64,000 nt of DNA. Source: Macrococcus armenti. GTDB taxonomy: Bacteria > Bacillota > Bacilli > Staphylococcales > Staphylococcaceae. The notes beneath the pieces were generated by a model, which saw nothing but the letters and a program-made list of their open reading frames with translations, did no database searches and was not told where the DNA came from. A program made the translations under genes and the position numbers. Where the stretch lies: contig NZ_CP083608.1 in the NCBI RefSeq assembly GCF_020097135.1, positions 620,001 through 684,000 on the forward strand, written 5' to 3'. Shown here piece after piece: positions 47,701-55,754 of the stretch; positions within the stretch are counted from its first letter, which is position 1; each line of letters opens with the position of its first letter.

Positions 47701-49512
47701 ATGACTGAATTAATTACAAGAGATGAACAGAAATTAGAAAACACATGGGATTTAACGACAATATTCGAAAGCGATGATGCATGGGAAGCGGCTTTTTCTA
47801 AACTTGAAGGGTACCTTGGGAAGGAAGAAGAAGTAAAAGGTAAAATCGGTGACAGTGCTGAAAATTTATTGAAAGCACTATTATTAGATGCTGAAATTGA
47901 TGAGCAACTTGGAAAAGTTTATGTTTACGCACATTTAAAACATGATCAGGATACTTCAAATGCGAAGTATACAGCACTTGAACAACGCGCTGCAAATTTA
48001 GCAAGTCAGTTCAGTGCAAGATGGAGCTTTATGTTACCTGAACTGATGACCATTGATGAAGCGACGATGAAAGCTTACGTTGCAGAGCTGGACGGTTTAA
48101 AACGTTTCGCATTCGATTTAGAACGTATTAATAAGAAACGTCCGTACGTTTTAAGTGAAGCAGAGGAAAAACTATTAGCAGAAGCATCTGAAGCATTATC
48201 AGCATCACCGAATACATTCGGTATGTTTAACAATGCAGATCTGAAGTTTGATAATGTACTGGACAAAGATGGCAACAGCTTACCATTATCTCACGGTAAC
48301 TATATTACTTATTTAGAGTCAAGCGACCGTGTATTAAGAGAAAATGCATATAAAGAAGTGTACAGTAAGTACGGTCAGTTTAATAATACGTTAGCACAAA
48401 CACTATCTGGTAAAGTAAAGGCAAGCGTATTCTCAAGTAAAGTACGTAACTATAAGAGTGCGCGTGATCAAGCGTTATCGAACAATGATATTCCGGAATC
48501 TGTATATGATAATTTAGTGCAGACGGTGAATGATAATTTACATTTATTACATCGCTATACGAAGTTGCGTAAAGAGTTATTAGGACTTGATGAAATGCAT
48601 ATGTATGATATGTATACACCAGTCATTCAGGATGAGAAGTTTGAAGTTACTTATGAAGAAGCGAAAGAATGGATGCTGAAAAGTTTAGAACCGATGGGGA
48701 CTGAATATACAGATGTCATTAAAGAAGGATTAACGAATCGCTGGGTAGACGTATACGAAAATAAAGGGAAACGTAGTGGAGCATATTCTTCTGGAACTTT
48801 CGGTACAAATCCGTTTATTTTAATGAACTGGACTGACAGTGTAAACAATACATTTACGTTAACGCATGAATTCGGTCATAGTGCACATAGTTACTTCTCA
48901 AGGAAAAATCAGCCGTCAAATATGTCAGGATATTCAATATTTGTTGCAGAGGTTGCATCAACATGTAATGAAGCATTACTTGCAGATTATATGTACAACA
49001 ATTTAGATGATGATAAGAAGAAATTATACTTATTGAACTATCAGTTGGATGGCTTCAGAGGAACGGTGTTCAGACAGACGATGTTTGCTGAATTTGAATA
49101 TTTAATTCATACACTCGCTGAACAAAATGAACCATTAACTGCGGAACGTCTGAACGCAGAGTATCGCAAATTAAACGAGAAGTATTACGGAGATGCTGTT
49201 ATTACAGATGATTATATTCAGTATGAGTGGAGCAGAATTCCACACTTCTATTACAATTACTACGTATATCAATATGCAACAGGATACAGTGCAGCATATG
49301 CGTTAAGTAAGAAGATTTTAGAAGAGGGTAAACCGGCTGTTGAGAAGTATATTAATGAATTCTTAAAAGCAGGAAGCTCTGATTATCCGATTGAAGTACT
49401 GAAAAAAGCAGGTGTTGATATGAATGATAAAACACCAATTGAAAATGCTTGTAAAGTATTCGAAGAGCGCCTCGATGCATTTGAAGCGTTAATAAAAGCA
49501 GAAAAGAAATAA
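47701..49512 (+). CDS. pepF: Oligoendopeptidase F
   Basis: A 603-residue M3-family zinc metallopeptidase that degrades oligopeptides in the cytoplasm. The zinc motif HEFGH appears in TLTHEFGHSAHSYFS, with the third ligand Glu shortly downstream in EVASTCNEALL. AGGAGG lies before the ATG. It follows coiA by 36 nt, probably in the same transcript, and is conserved beside spxA-mecA-coiA and spxH in Firmicutes. Together with Opp it can feed on imported peptides. Confidence 0.95.
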   Translation: MTELITRDEQKLENTWDLTTIFESDDAWEAAFSKLEGYLGKEEEVKGKIGDSAENLLKALLLDAEIDEQLGKVYVYAHLKHDQDTSNAKYTALEQRAANLASQFSARWSFMLPELMTIDEATMKAYVAELDGLKRFAFDLERINKKRPYVLSEAEEKLLAEASEALSASPNTFGMFNNADLKFDNVLDKDGNSLPLSHGNYITYLESSDRVLRENAYKEVYSKYGQFNNTLAQTLSGKVKASVFSSKVRNYKSARDQALSNNDIPESVYDNLVQTVNDNLHLLHRYTKLRKELLGLDEMHMYDMYTPVIQDEKFEVTYEEAKEWMLKSLEPMGTEYTDVIKEGLTNRWVDVYENKGKRSGAYSSGTFGTNPFILMNWTDSVNNTFTLTHEFGHSAHSYFSRKNQPSNMSGYSIFVAEVASTCNEALLADYMYNNLDDDKKKLYLLNYQLDGFRGTVFRQTMFAEFEYLIHTLAEQNEPLTAERLNAEYRKLNEKYYGDAVITDDYIQYEWSRIPHFYYNYYVYQYATGYSAAYALSKKILEEGKPAVEKYINEFLKAGSSDYPIEVLKKAGVDMNDKTPIENACKVFEERLDAFEALIKAEKK

Positions 49513-49517
49513 AAAGA

Positions 49518-49535
49518 ATGTGAAATCGTTTACAA
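49518..49535 (+). promoter_or_regulatory. Candidate Rex/Fnr-type operator upstream of rsaE
   Basis: ATGTGAAATCGTTTACAA matches 16 of the 18-position Rex dyad TTGTGAANNNNTTCACAA (mismatches at positions 1 and 13). The inner TGTGA-N6-TTACA also fits an Fnr box with one mismatch. It is centred about 78 nt before the inferred rsaE start. Confidence 0.5.
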
Positions 49536-49567
49536 TATGTCTATTTTGTGAACGATGATATAAATCG

Positions 49568-49596
49568 TTGAAATAAATAATCACACATGTTATATT
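49568..49596 (+). promoter_or_regulatory. Promoter of the small RNA rsaE
   Basis: TTGAAA (49568-49573), an exact 17-nt spacer and TATATT (49591-49596), then a start near 49604. Confidence 0.75.
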
Positions 49597-49600
49597 TTAT

Positions 49601-49618
49601 ACATGAAATTGTTCACAA
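49601..49618 (+). promoter_or_regulatory. Second Rex-like half-dyad at the rsaE start
   Basis: ACATGAAATTGTTCACAA has a perfect right half of the Rex dyad (TTCACAA) and a partial left half (TGAA), 15 of 18 defined positions. It covers the transcription start, where a repressor would act. Part of it is also RNA sequence conserved in RsaE, so conservation alone would not prove an operator. Confidence 0.35.
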
Positions 49619-49701
49619 ACCAAACATACCCCTTTGTTTGAGTGAAAGATTTCTCCCATCCCCTTTGTTTAATACCGTGTATTCAGACACGGTATTTTTT
49701 T
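49605..49701 (+). ncRNA. rsaE: Small regulatory RNA RsaE (RoxS)
   Basis: An RNA of about 97 nt between pepF and spxH, the location of rsaE in S. aureus. It has the two C-rich seed regions expected of RsaE (ACATACCCCTTTG at about 49624-49636 and CCATCCCCTTTG at about 49656-49667), which pair with Shine-Dalgarno sequences of metabolic mRNAs, and ends in a strong terminator (stem AATACCGTGT/ACACGGTATT, loop ATTCAG, T run). In S. aureus and B. subtilis it represses TCA-cycle and related genes under NO and redox stress. gudB, rocD and rocF-type genes are among reported target classes. Recognised from memory of the sequence. Confidence 0.9.
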
Positions 49702-49714
49702 ATGTCTAAATATA

Positions 49715-49752
49715 AAAACAAGCGTGAACATTGAATTGTTCACGCTTGTTTT
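49715..49752. terminator. Bidirectional terminator after rsaE / spxH operon
   Basis: A 16-bp perfect stem (AAAACAAGCGTGAACA and its complement) around TTGAAT. It mainly serves the minus-strand trHb-spxH operon. Confidence 0.9.
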
Positions 49753-49770
49753 ATGAAACAATATTTCTTG

Positions 49771-50550
49771 TTAAGTCACTTTTCTCCAGAATAAATCATG
49801 GTCATAATGCACATCTTCAATGAGACGCTGCATCTTCAATTTTCGCAATTCATTCATTAATATTGGCTTTGGCCATTCATATATTACTTCCAGTTCTGAC
49901 TCACTTACAAGTTCCTGCTCTGTAATGTATTCGATGAGTTTCGGCGGTAATTCCTTTTCAATCGGAATATCGAGCAGCTCATTAATGATATACGTATATA
50001 TATGATAGTTCTGTACGCCTTCCACTTTTAATCCTTCATCTTCGTAATTCTCATTGAAGAATACGAGTGTTGGCGTAATCGATACGTCCATTTCATTAGA
50101 GATATGCTGATCACACTTGAGTGATGAAGTGATGTGACTGCTTTTAATATCTTCCAGAAAAACTTCAACATCAATTCCTGCTTTAAGCGCTGAATGCAAT
50201 ATTAAATCTTTCGTAATAATATCCTGTTTCGGCATAATTGCATTCTGAATGTAGTTTAAAAATTGTGCTGCTTTCTTTCTTCCCTGCAGTTCAGCTGCTT
50301 TAAATGCAAGTGCGATATTGTCATCATTCGTCGTGCTTTGTGCCTGACATTTCGTCAGTACTTTTAAACTCGGCAGTAGAATTTGCTTAATATCAATAAA
50401 CTGATTGTATTCAATTTGTAGCTTACGAAGTAACGATTTTAAATGCCACGATTCCTTACAGAATGGATCGAAAAATGAATAAATTTCAATCTTTTTCTTA
50501 GTCATCAATGGATCAAATTGATTTTCGCGAATAAGCTGTAAATGGTTCAT
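49771..50550 (-). CDS. spxH: ClpXP adaptor SpxH (YjbH)
   Basis: A 259-residue DsbA-like adaptor that hands Spx to ClpXP for degradation. The thioredoxin-fold start KIEIYSFFDPFC, the conserved NPSLKVLTKCQAQSTT-like segment (LPSLKVLTKCQAQS here) and the C-terminal EWPKPILMNELRKL match staphylococcal YjbH. It retains one Cys in FFDPFC and the Cys in TKCQAQ. The frame runs to 50565, but GCAGGTGA fixes ATG 50550. It lies just after the globin gene in the same operon; its partner SpxA is 4 kb away. Confidence 0.93.
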   Translation of the reverse strand: MNHLQLIRENQFDPLMTKKKIEIYSFFDPFCKESWHLKSLLRKLQIEYNQFIDIKQILLPSLKVLTKCQAQSTTNDDNIALAFKAAELQGRKKAAQFLNYIQNAIMPKQDIITKDLILHSALKAGIDVEVFLEDIKSSHITSSLKCDQHISNEMDVSITPTLVFFNENYEDEGLKVEGVQNYHIYTYIINELLDIPIEKELPPKLIEYITEQELVSESELEVIYEWPKPILMNELRKLKMQRLIEDVHYDHDLFWRKVT

Positions 50551-50565
50551 AATATTCACCTGCAA

Positions 50566-50934
50566 TTAATATTCAGCGTTCACCATATGCTCCGCTGTTA
50601 ATGTCAGTCTCGTAAGTAAATAGTCTCTGACATCACTATCCATATGTACTTCATGTGCTGCTTTATACATGTTCTCTAGCCAGGCATCCTTTTCATTCGG
50701 GCCGATTGTAAACGGCATATGACGCGCGCGTAACATCGGATGACCGTGTTCATCTGTATATAGACTAGGGCCACCGAGAAACTGCGTCAGAAACTGTTTT
50801 TGTTTACGGCTTGTTTCTGCAAAGTCACCTGGAAAGAGGTGATTAATGCGTTTATCCTGTTCCACATACTGATAAAAAATATCAATCATTTTATATAAAG
50901 TTTCCTGACCGATTTGTGTGTAAGGTGTTTCCAA
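50566..50934 (-). CDS. Group II truncated haemoglobin
   Basis: A 122-residue trHbO-type globin (YjbI family) that binds haem and reacts with oxygen, NO or peroxide. Family features include the N-terminal YxxIGxE, QFLGGPSLYTDEHG and the proximal-His segment RARHMPFTIG. The start is TTG 50934 with GGGAG 8 nt upstream. It is first in the operon with spxH, as in Bacillus and staphylococci. A role in NO detoxification beside rsaE and spx would fit, by inference. Confidence 0.92.
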   Translation of the reverse strand: METPYTQIGQETLYKMIDIFYQYVEQDKRINHLFPGDFAETSRKQKQFLTQFLGGPSLYTDEHGHPMLRARHMPFTIGPNEKDAWLENMYKAAHEVHMDSDVRDYLLTRLTLTAEHMVNAEY

Positions 50935-50979
50935 ATGAATGACTCCCTTTTTTACTTAATATATCATGAATCGTTAATA

Positions 50980-51561
50980 TTAAAAGTTTTTTGCTTGTAA
51001 GTAAGTTAAATGACGGTAGAAACGACCGACTTTCGTCAAAGTATCTGTAGGCTTAATTTTGTGTGCTTTTAATAAGTCATCAAATATTACTTTTCCTTTA
51101 TCGTAATCATCAACTTCATATTCAAGTTCATAGTCTTCTGTATCAAGATAGTGACTTTTATCTAGAACAAGCAGTCCTGATGCATATCGTGTTTCAAGTC
51201 GGTCTGTAGATAGCGCACCGAATACTTTTACAGGCGCATGAATATTCAGTTGGACGAGTTGCTGCTGAATGGGTTCTGGCAGCTCAGAAATTGCATACGT
51301 TTCCTGCGTAAAGTCAAAGTCAACCAGTGGTACATTATATTCCATATTGCCAACTGTTTGCGGAACTTTCAGCGTCATTTCTTTCTTGATGCCGGTATCA
51401 CGAACACGAAGTGCAACTCGGTTACGTTTTAAGCTGAAATCATCTGTATCCATATAGAAGTTCGTCTGTGTAAATGGCATATCATCATTAAAATATTCTT
51501 TTTTTAATGCGGCATACTGCTCGTATGTAAGCATGTTTTTAAATTCTATTTCTAAGTTCAC
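50980..51561 (-). CDS. CYTH-domain protein (YjbK family)
   Basis: A 193-residue CYTH/triphosphate-tunnel-metalloenzyme protein. The opening signature EIEFKN (the ExExK motif) and the later basic/acidic beta strands (RNRVALRVRDTG, EYEVDDYDKGK) that line the tunnel are present. Members hydrolyse triphosphates or bind polyphosphate. The start is GTG 51561 after GAGGGGG; longer in-frame extensions lack a ribosome site. Neighbour relQ (divergent) makes or uses triphosphate nucleotides, a conserved neighbourhood in Bacillus. Confidence 0.88.
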   Translation of the reverse strand: MNLEIEFKNMLTYEQYAALKKEYFNDDMPFTQTNFYMDTDDFSLKRNRVALRVRDTGIKKEMTLKVPQTVGNMEYNVPLVDFDFTQETYAISELPEPIQQQLVQLNIHAPVKVFGALSTDRLETRYASGLLVLDKSHYLDTEDYELEYEVDDYDKGKVIFDDLLKAHKIKPTDTLTKVGRFYRHLTYLQAKNF

Positions 51562-51661
51562 TGAATTTCCCCCTCTGAGTATATCCACTTAAACTCATTA
51601 TGCGAAATGTCTCATTTTAAGTAAAGAAATTAACATATTTAATATAGAAAATATCAATACG

Positions 51662-51691
51662 TTAAAGTAATTCTTTATTTTATGGTAAAAT
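51662..51691 (+). promoter_or_regulatory. Promoter of the UPF0738-relQ-nadK operon
   Basis: TTAAAG (51662-51667), an 18-nt spacer and TAAAAT (51686-51691), with an upstream TG making an extended -10 (TGGTAAAAT). Confidence 0.5.
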
Positions 51692-51714
51692 ATTGTTGTT
51701 AAGGAGTGGAGATA

Positions 51715-52056
51715 ATGAATTTACATGTAAACGAAATTAAACTTGAAAATGAACGCGTAAATATCTATACAGAAGAACAGGAAATGGACGTACAGGCAAC
51801 CGGTACGATGGTCGTTGATAGTGATCATTTCCAGTTCGTTTATTTATTAGATGATGGTGAATTTCATCATCTAAGATTCGTACAGGAAACATGGCCGATG
51901 TTAAAGGAATACAAAGATAAAGAATGGTATTTATATGGCAAAGTAAAACTTGATAACTTTACTGAAGAGTTACAGTTTTTACTTGAGAATATAGAAGGCA
52001 ACTATAATTACGGTAAAGATTTTACGGAAAGCGTTGAAAGTGTATTTGAATTGTAG
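51715..52056 (+). CDS. UPF0738 family protein
   Basis: A 113-residue protein matching the staphylococcal UPF0738 family from end to end: MVVDSDxFxFxYxLDDG, FVQETWPMLKE and the C-terminal NIEGNYNYGKDF. The function is unknown. AAGGAG supports ATG 51715. It heads the operon leading to relQ and nadK, 14 nt upstream of relQ; the same order is seen in S. aureus. Confidence 0.88.
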   Translation: MNLHVNEIKLENERVNIYTEEQEMDVQATGTMVVDSDHFQFVYLLDDGEFHHLRFVQETWPMLKEYKDKEWYLYGKVKLDNFTEELQFLLENIEGNYNYGKDFTESVESVFEL

Positions 52057-52070
52057 GACGGAGTGATTTT

Positions 52071-52697
52071 ATGAATCAATGGGATTTGTTTTTATCGCCA
52101 TATCATCAGGCGATAGATGAGCTTAAAGTGAAGCTGAAGGGGATTCGTAAACAGTTTATGAGCGAAGGTAAATCATCCCCTATTGAATTTGTAACAGGAC
52201 GTGTTAAACCAATTCCAAGTATTATCGAAAAAGCAAATACACGCGGTATTGCATTTGATCGATTAAGTGAAGAGATGTATGATATTGCTGGACTGCGTCT
52301 TATGTGTCAGTTTGTTGATGATATAGATGTCGTCGTAAATATGTTAAAGGGCAGAAAAGACTTTGAAGTAATAGAAGAAAGAGATTACATAAAGGATACG
52401 AAAGAAAGTGGTTATCGTTCTTACCACGTCATTATAAAGTATCCGATTGAGACATTAAATGGTCAGAAATTTATACTTGCAGAGATTCAGATTAGAACAC
52501 TTGCGATGAACTTCTGGGCAACGATTGAACATACGTTACGTTATAAATATAGCGGCGATTATCCACCTGAAATTAGAGCACGCCTTGAACGTGCAGCAGA
52601 AGCAGCATTTCTCCTTGATGAAGAGATGAGTGAAATTCGTGAAGAAATTCAGGAAGCACAGAAATATTACACAGAACAACGCAGTGAAAAGCGATAA
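52071..52697 (+). CDS. relQ: Small alarmone synthetase (GTP pyrophosphokinase)
   Basis: A 208-residue single-domain (p)ppGpp synthetase that transfers pyrophosphate from ATP to GDP/GTP. It lacks the hydrolase and ACT domains of long RSH enzymes. The synthetase core runs from [14 protein letters not shown] through [15 protein letters not shown] to [18 protein letters not shown]. RelQ forms tetramers in relatives and is induced by cell-wall stress. It lies between the UPF0738 gene and nadK, as in staphylococci (relQ/SAS1 locus). Confidence 0.94.
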   Translation: MNQWDLFLSPYHQAIDELKVKLKGIRKQFMSEGKSSPIEFVTGRVKPIPSIIEKANTRGIAFDRLSEEMYDIAGLRLMCQFVDDIDVVVNMLKGRKDFEVIEERDYIKDTKESGYRSYHVIIKYPIETLNGQKFILAEIQIRTLAMNFWATIEHTLRYKYSGDYPPEIRARLERAAEAAFLLDEEMSEIREEIQEAQKYYTEQRSEKR

Positions 52698-52708
52698 GAG
52701 GTGAAACG

Positions 52709-53506
52709 ATGAAGTATGCAATATTAACGAAAGGCGATTCCAAAAGTAACGCATTGAAACAGAAGATGGTCGGTTATATGAATGACTTTAATATGCAGGA
52801 AGATACAGTAGCACCTGAAATCGTAATTTCTGTCGGTGGGGACGGTACATTACTTCAGGCGTTTCATACGTATAGTCATCGTTTAAATGAAACGAGTTTT
52901 GTAGGGATTCATACAGGGCATCTCGGCTTTTATGCTGACTGGTTGCCTCATGAAGTTGAGAAACTAATCATTGCGATTAATAATGATACATTTCAAGTGA
53001 TAGAGTATCCGCTCGTTGAAGTTGTCGTCCGCTATGAAGAAGGAAAAGCAAGCAGATATCTAGCATTAAATGAAGCAACGGTTAAAACGCATAACGGTGC
53101 GACGCTGGTAGCTGATATCAGCTTACGAGGTGAACTGTTTGAACGCTTCAGAGGCGATGGCTTATGCGTGTCAACGCCGAGTGGATCGACCGCATATAAT
53201 AAAGCGCTCGGCGGTGCACTGATTCATCCATCATTAGATGCGATTCAAGTTACAGAAATTGCATCGATTAATAATAGAGTATTCCGTACAGTTGGATCAC
53301 CGCTCGTCTTACCGAAACATCATAACTGTCAAGTAAGCCCGGCGAGTCCGGTAACGTTGCAGCTTACCTTTGATCATATCACTGCTGATCATAAAGGTGT
53401 AACATCTATTCAGTATCGTGTTGCAGATGAAAAAGTCAGATTTGCAAGGTTCAGACCATTTCCGTTCTGGAAACGCGTCCATGACTCGTTTATTGCAAGT
53501 GAATGA
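52709..53506 (+). CDS. nadK: NAD kinase
   Basis: A 265-residue kinase that phosphorylates NAD to NADP. The GGDGT motif (43-47) is intact, as is the NE/D and [21 protein letters not shown] segment. AGAGGTG lies before the ATG. Its stop overlaps the start of the pseudouridine synthase gene (ATGA). Supplies NADPH for redox enzymes including coenzyme A disulfide reductase. Confidence 0.95.
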   Translation: MKYAILTKGDSKSNALKQKMVGYMNDFNMQEDTVAPEIVISVGGDGTLLQAFHTYSHRLNETSFVGIHTGHLGFYADWLPHEVEKLIIAINNDTFQVIEYPLVEVVVRYEEGKASRYLALNEATVKTHNGATLVADISLRGELFERFRGDGLCVSTPSGSTAYNKALGGALIHPSLDAIQVTEIASINNRVFRTVGSPLVLPKHHNCQVSPASPVTLQLTFDHITADHKGVTSIQYRVADEKVRFARFRPFPFWKRVHDSFIASE

Positions 53507-54390
53507 GAACGATCAATTATGCAGTGAACGATAATATTACAGTTAAAGCGTACTTACAATCATTAAATTATAGTAGAAAGAGTATAAGCGCCATTAAACA
53601 AAATGGTGCTTTACTTGTTAATGGGAATCATGTAACAGTGCGCTACGTGCTGCACAGAGGTGATACGTTAACAGTACAGTTACCACAAGAAACGAGAAGT
53701 AAGTCGCTTATTTCAAATCATATCCCAGTAAAAGTATTATACAATGATGATGACGTTATCGTTGTAAGTAAACCTCCATTTATGAACACGATTCCTTCAC
53801 GACTGCATCCGCATAACAGTTTGATTGAAGCAGTTTATGGTGTACTGGAAAAGTTAGGTGACAAAAGTGTGTTACATCCAGTGAGTAGGCTTGACCGGGA
53901 TACGAGTGGCTTAATCGTATTCAGTAAACATCAGTTAACACACCATTTACTGACAAACAAAATTGAGAAGCATTATGCATTACTTGCTGAAGGCCATGTA
54001 AACGATGCAGGCAACTACGTATGTCCAATTAATAGGGCAGATGATTCAATTATTACACGTATTGTGCATGTATATGGACAGCATGCACGAACAGAATACA
54101 AATTAATGACATATTATGCATCAACAAACATCAGTTACGTACGTGCGAAGCTGCATACAGGAAGAACACATCAAATTCGTGTCCACTTTTCAAGTGCAGG
54201 TCATCCGTTAATCGGAGATACGTTATATGGCGGACAGCAGGTAATCGCACGACAGGCATTACATGCAATAAGTGTAAGGTTTAAACATCCGATAACAGGA
54301 GAAAATATAACGATTGAGGATGATTTACCAGAAGACTTCAAATCTATACAAAATGAGGAGGAGGACATATGGCAGAACACGATTTCTTAA
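53503..54390 (+). CDS. RluA-family pseudouridine synthase
   Basis: A 295-residue RNA pseudouridine synthase with an N-terminal S4-like segment and the catalytic Asp in the RLDRDTSGL motif ([12 protein letters not shown]). [13 protein letters not shown] is the family's late motif. It resembles YjbO/RluD-type enzymes, modifying rRNA or tRNA; the exact target position is not clear. Coupled to nadK (ATGA) and overlapping mgtE by 22 nt, so all are one operon. Confidence 0.92.
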   Translation: MRTINYAVNDNITVKAYLQSLNYSRKSISAIKQNGALLVNGNHVTVRYVLHRGDTLTVQLPQETRSKSLISNHIPVKVLYNDDDVIVVSKPPFMNTIPSRLHPHNSLIEAVYGVLEKLGDKSVLHPVSRLDRDTSGLIVFSKHQLTHHLLTNKIEKHYALLAEGHVNDAGNYVCPINRADDSIITRIVHVYGQHARTEYKLMTYYASTNISYVRAKLHTGRTHQIRVHFSSAGHPLIGDTLYGGQQVIARQALHAISVRFKHPITGENITIEDDLPEDFKSIQNEEEDIWQNTIS

Positions 54391-55745
54391 ATGAAGAAGT
54401 AATGTATGATAAAGCATTGCTTGATTCATTATTATTAAATAATGAAATTGATGCGTTTCGTGAAGAATTCCTTGAATTACACACGTATGATCAAGGTGAA
54501 TATTTCAGTGAAGCGACAGATGAATTAAGATCGCATATGTATGAATTATTATCTCCTAGAGAAGTCGCAGAATTTCTTGAGACGACTGAATTAGAGGATG
54601 AGGAATACGATCATATATTCGAAGAAATGGACACGCTATATGCAAGCGATATGTTATCAGAAATGTCATTTGATAACGCGGTAGATATGCTTAAAATTCT
54701 GCCGAAGACGAAAGTCGCAAGTCTCCTTTTATTAATGGACAAGGAAGCTTCCGAAGAAATAAAAGCATTACTACATTACGAAGAAGATACAGCCGGAAGT
54801 TTAATGACGACTGAATTCATCTCAATTACTGAGACGATGTCAGTCCGTGAAGCACTCATTCAAGTTAAAGCACAGGCACCTGAAGCGGAAACAATTTACG
54901 TCATTTTCGTACAGGATGAAAGAAAACGATTATCCGGCGTATTATCATTAAGAGAGTTGATCGTGGCTGAAAACGATGCATACATTGAAGAAATTATGAA
55001 TGAACGTGTCATTAGCGTGAATGTAGCTGATGACCAGGAAGACGTTGCGATGATTATGCGTGACTATGACTTTTTAGCAGTACCGGTAGTAGATTATCAA
55101 AATCATCTCCTCGGTATTATTACGATCGATGATATTTTAGACGTTATCGATGAAGAAGCAAGTGAGGACTACTCACGATTAGCCGGGGTAAGTGATATCG
55201 ACTCAACGAAAGATACAGTGTTTACAACGGCACGTAAACGACTACCGTGGCTCATGATTCTGACTGTCCTCGGTATGATTACAGCAACGATTCTCGGAAA
55301 TTTTGAAGAAACGTTAGAGCAAGTTGCACTGCTTGCTGCATTTATTCCGATTATCGGAGGGATGGCCGGTAATTCCGGCACACAAAGTTTAGCGGTTGCA
55401 GTTCGCGGAATTTCTACCGGTGAAATTGACGAGCAAAGTAAACTAAAGCTTGCACTGCGTGAGATGGGTTCAGGATTACTTTCTGGATTGTGTTGTGCGG
55501 TATTATTGTTTATTATAATAGTATTAATTTATCACACACCGCTACTCGCATTAATCGTTTCGTTCAGTTTAACGATAGCGATGACGGTTGCAACATTGTC
55601 TGGTGCAGTTGTACCATTACTAATGCATCGCATGAAGATTGACCCCGCGGTGGCAAGTGGTCCGTTTATTTCAACGATTAATGATATTATCAGTATGTTG
55701 ATATACTTTGGACTGGCAACAACATTTATGAACTATTTAATTTAG
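54369..55745 (+). CDS. mgtE: Magnesium transporter MgtE
   Basis: A 458-residue Mg2+ channel with a cytoplasmic N domain (about 1-130), two CBS domains (about 135-255), a plug helix and five membrane helices at the C-terminus. Its pore-lining motif is GGMAGNSGTQSLAVAVRG. The N and CBS domains sense Mg2+ and gate the pore. AGGAGGA precedes the ATG inside the previous gene. Followed by cpaA after 9 nt. Confidence 0.95.
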   Translation: MAEHDFLNEEVMYDKALLDSLLLNNEIDAFREEFLELHTYDQGEYFSEATDELRSHMYELLSPREVAEFLETTELEDEEYDHIFEEMDTLYASDMLSEMSFDNAVDMLKILPKTKVASLLLLMDKEASEEIKALLHYEEDTAGSLMTTEFISITETMSVREALIQVKAQAPEAETIYVIFVQDERKRLSGVLSLRELIVAENDAYIEEIMNERVISVNVADDQEDVAMIMRDYDFLAVPVVDYQNHLLGIITIDDILDVIDEEASEDYSRLAGVSDIDSTKDTVFTTARKRLPWLMILTVLGMITATILGNFEETLEQVALLAAFIPIIGGMAGNSGTQSLAVAVRGISTGEIDEQSKLKLALREMGSGLLSGLCCAVLLFIIIVLIYHTPLLALIVSFSLTIAMTVATLSGAVVPLLMHRMKIDPAVASGPFISTINDIISMLIYFGLATTFMNYLI

Positions 55746-55754
55746 GAGGGTGTT

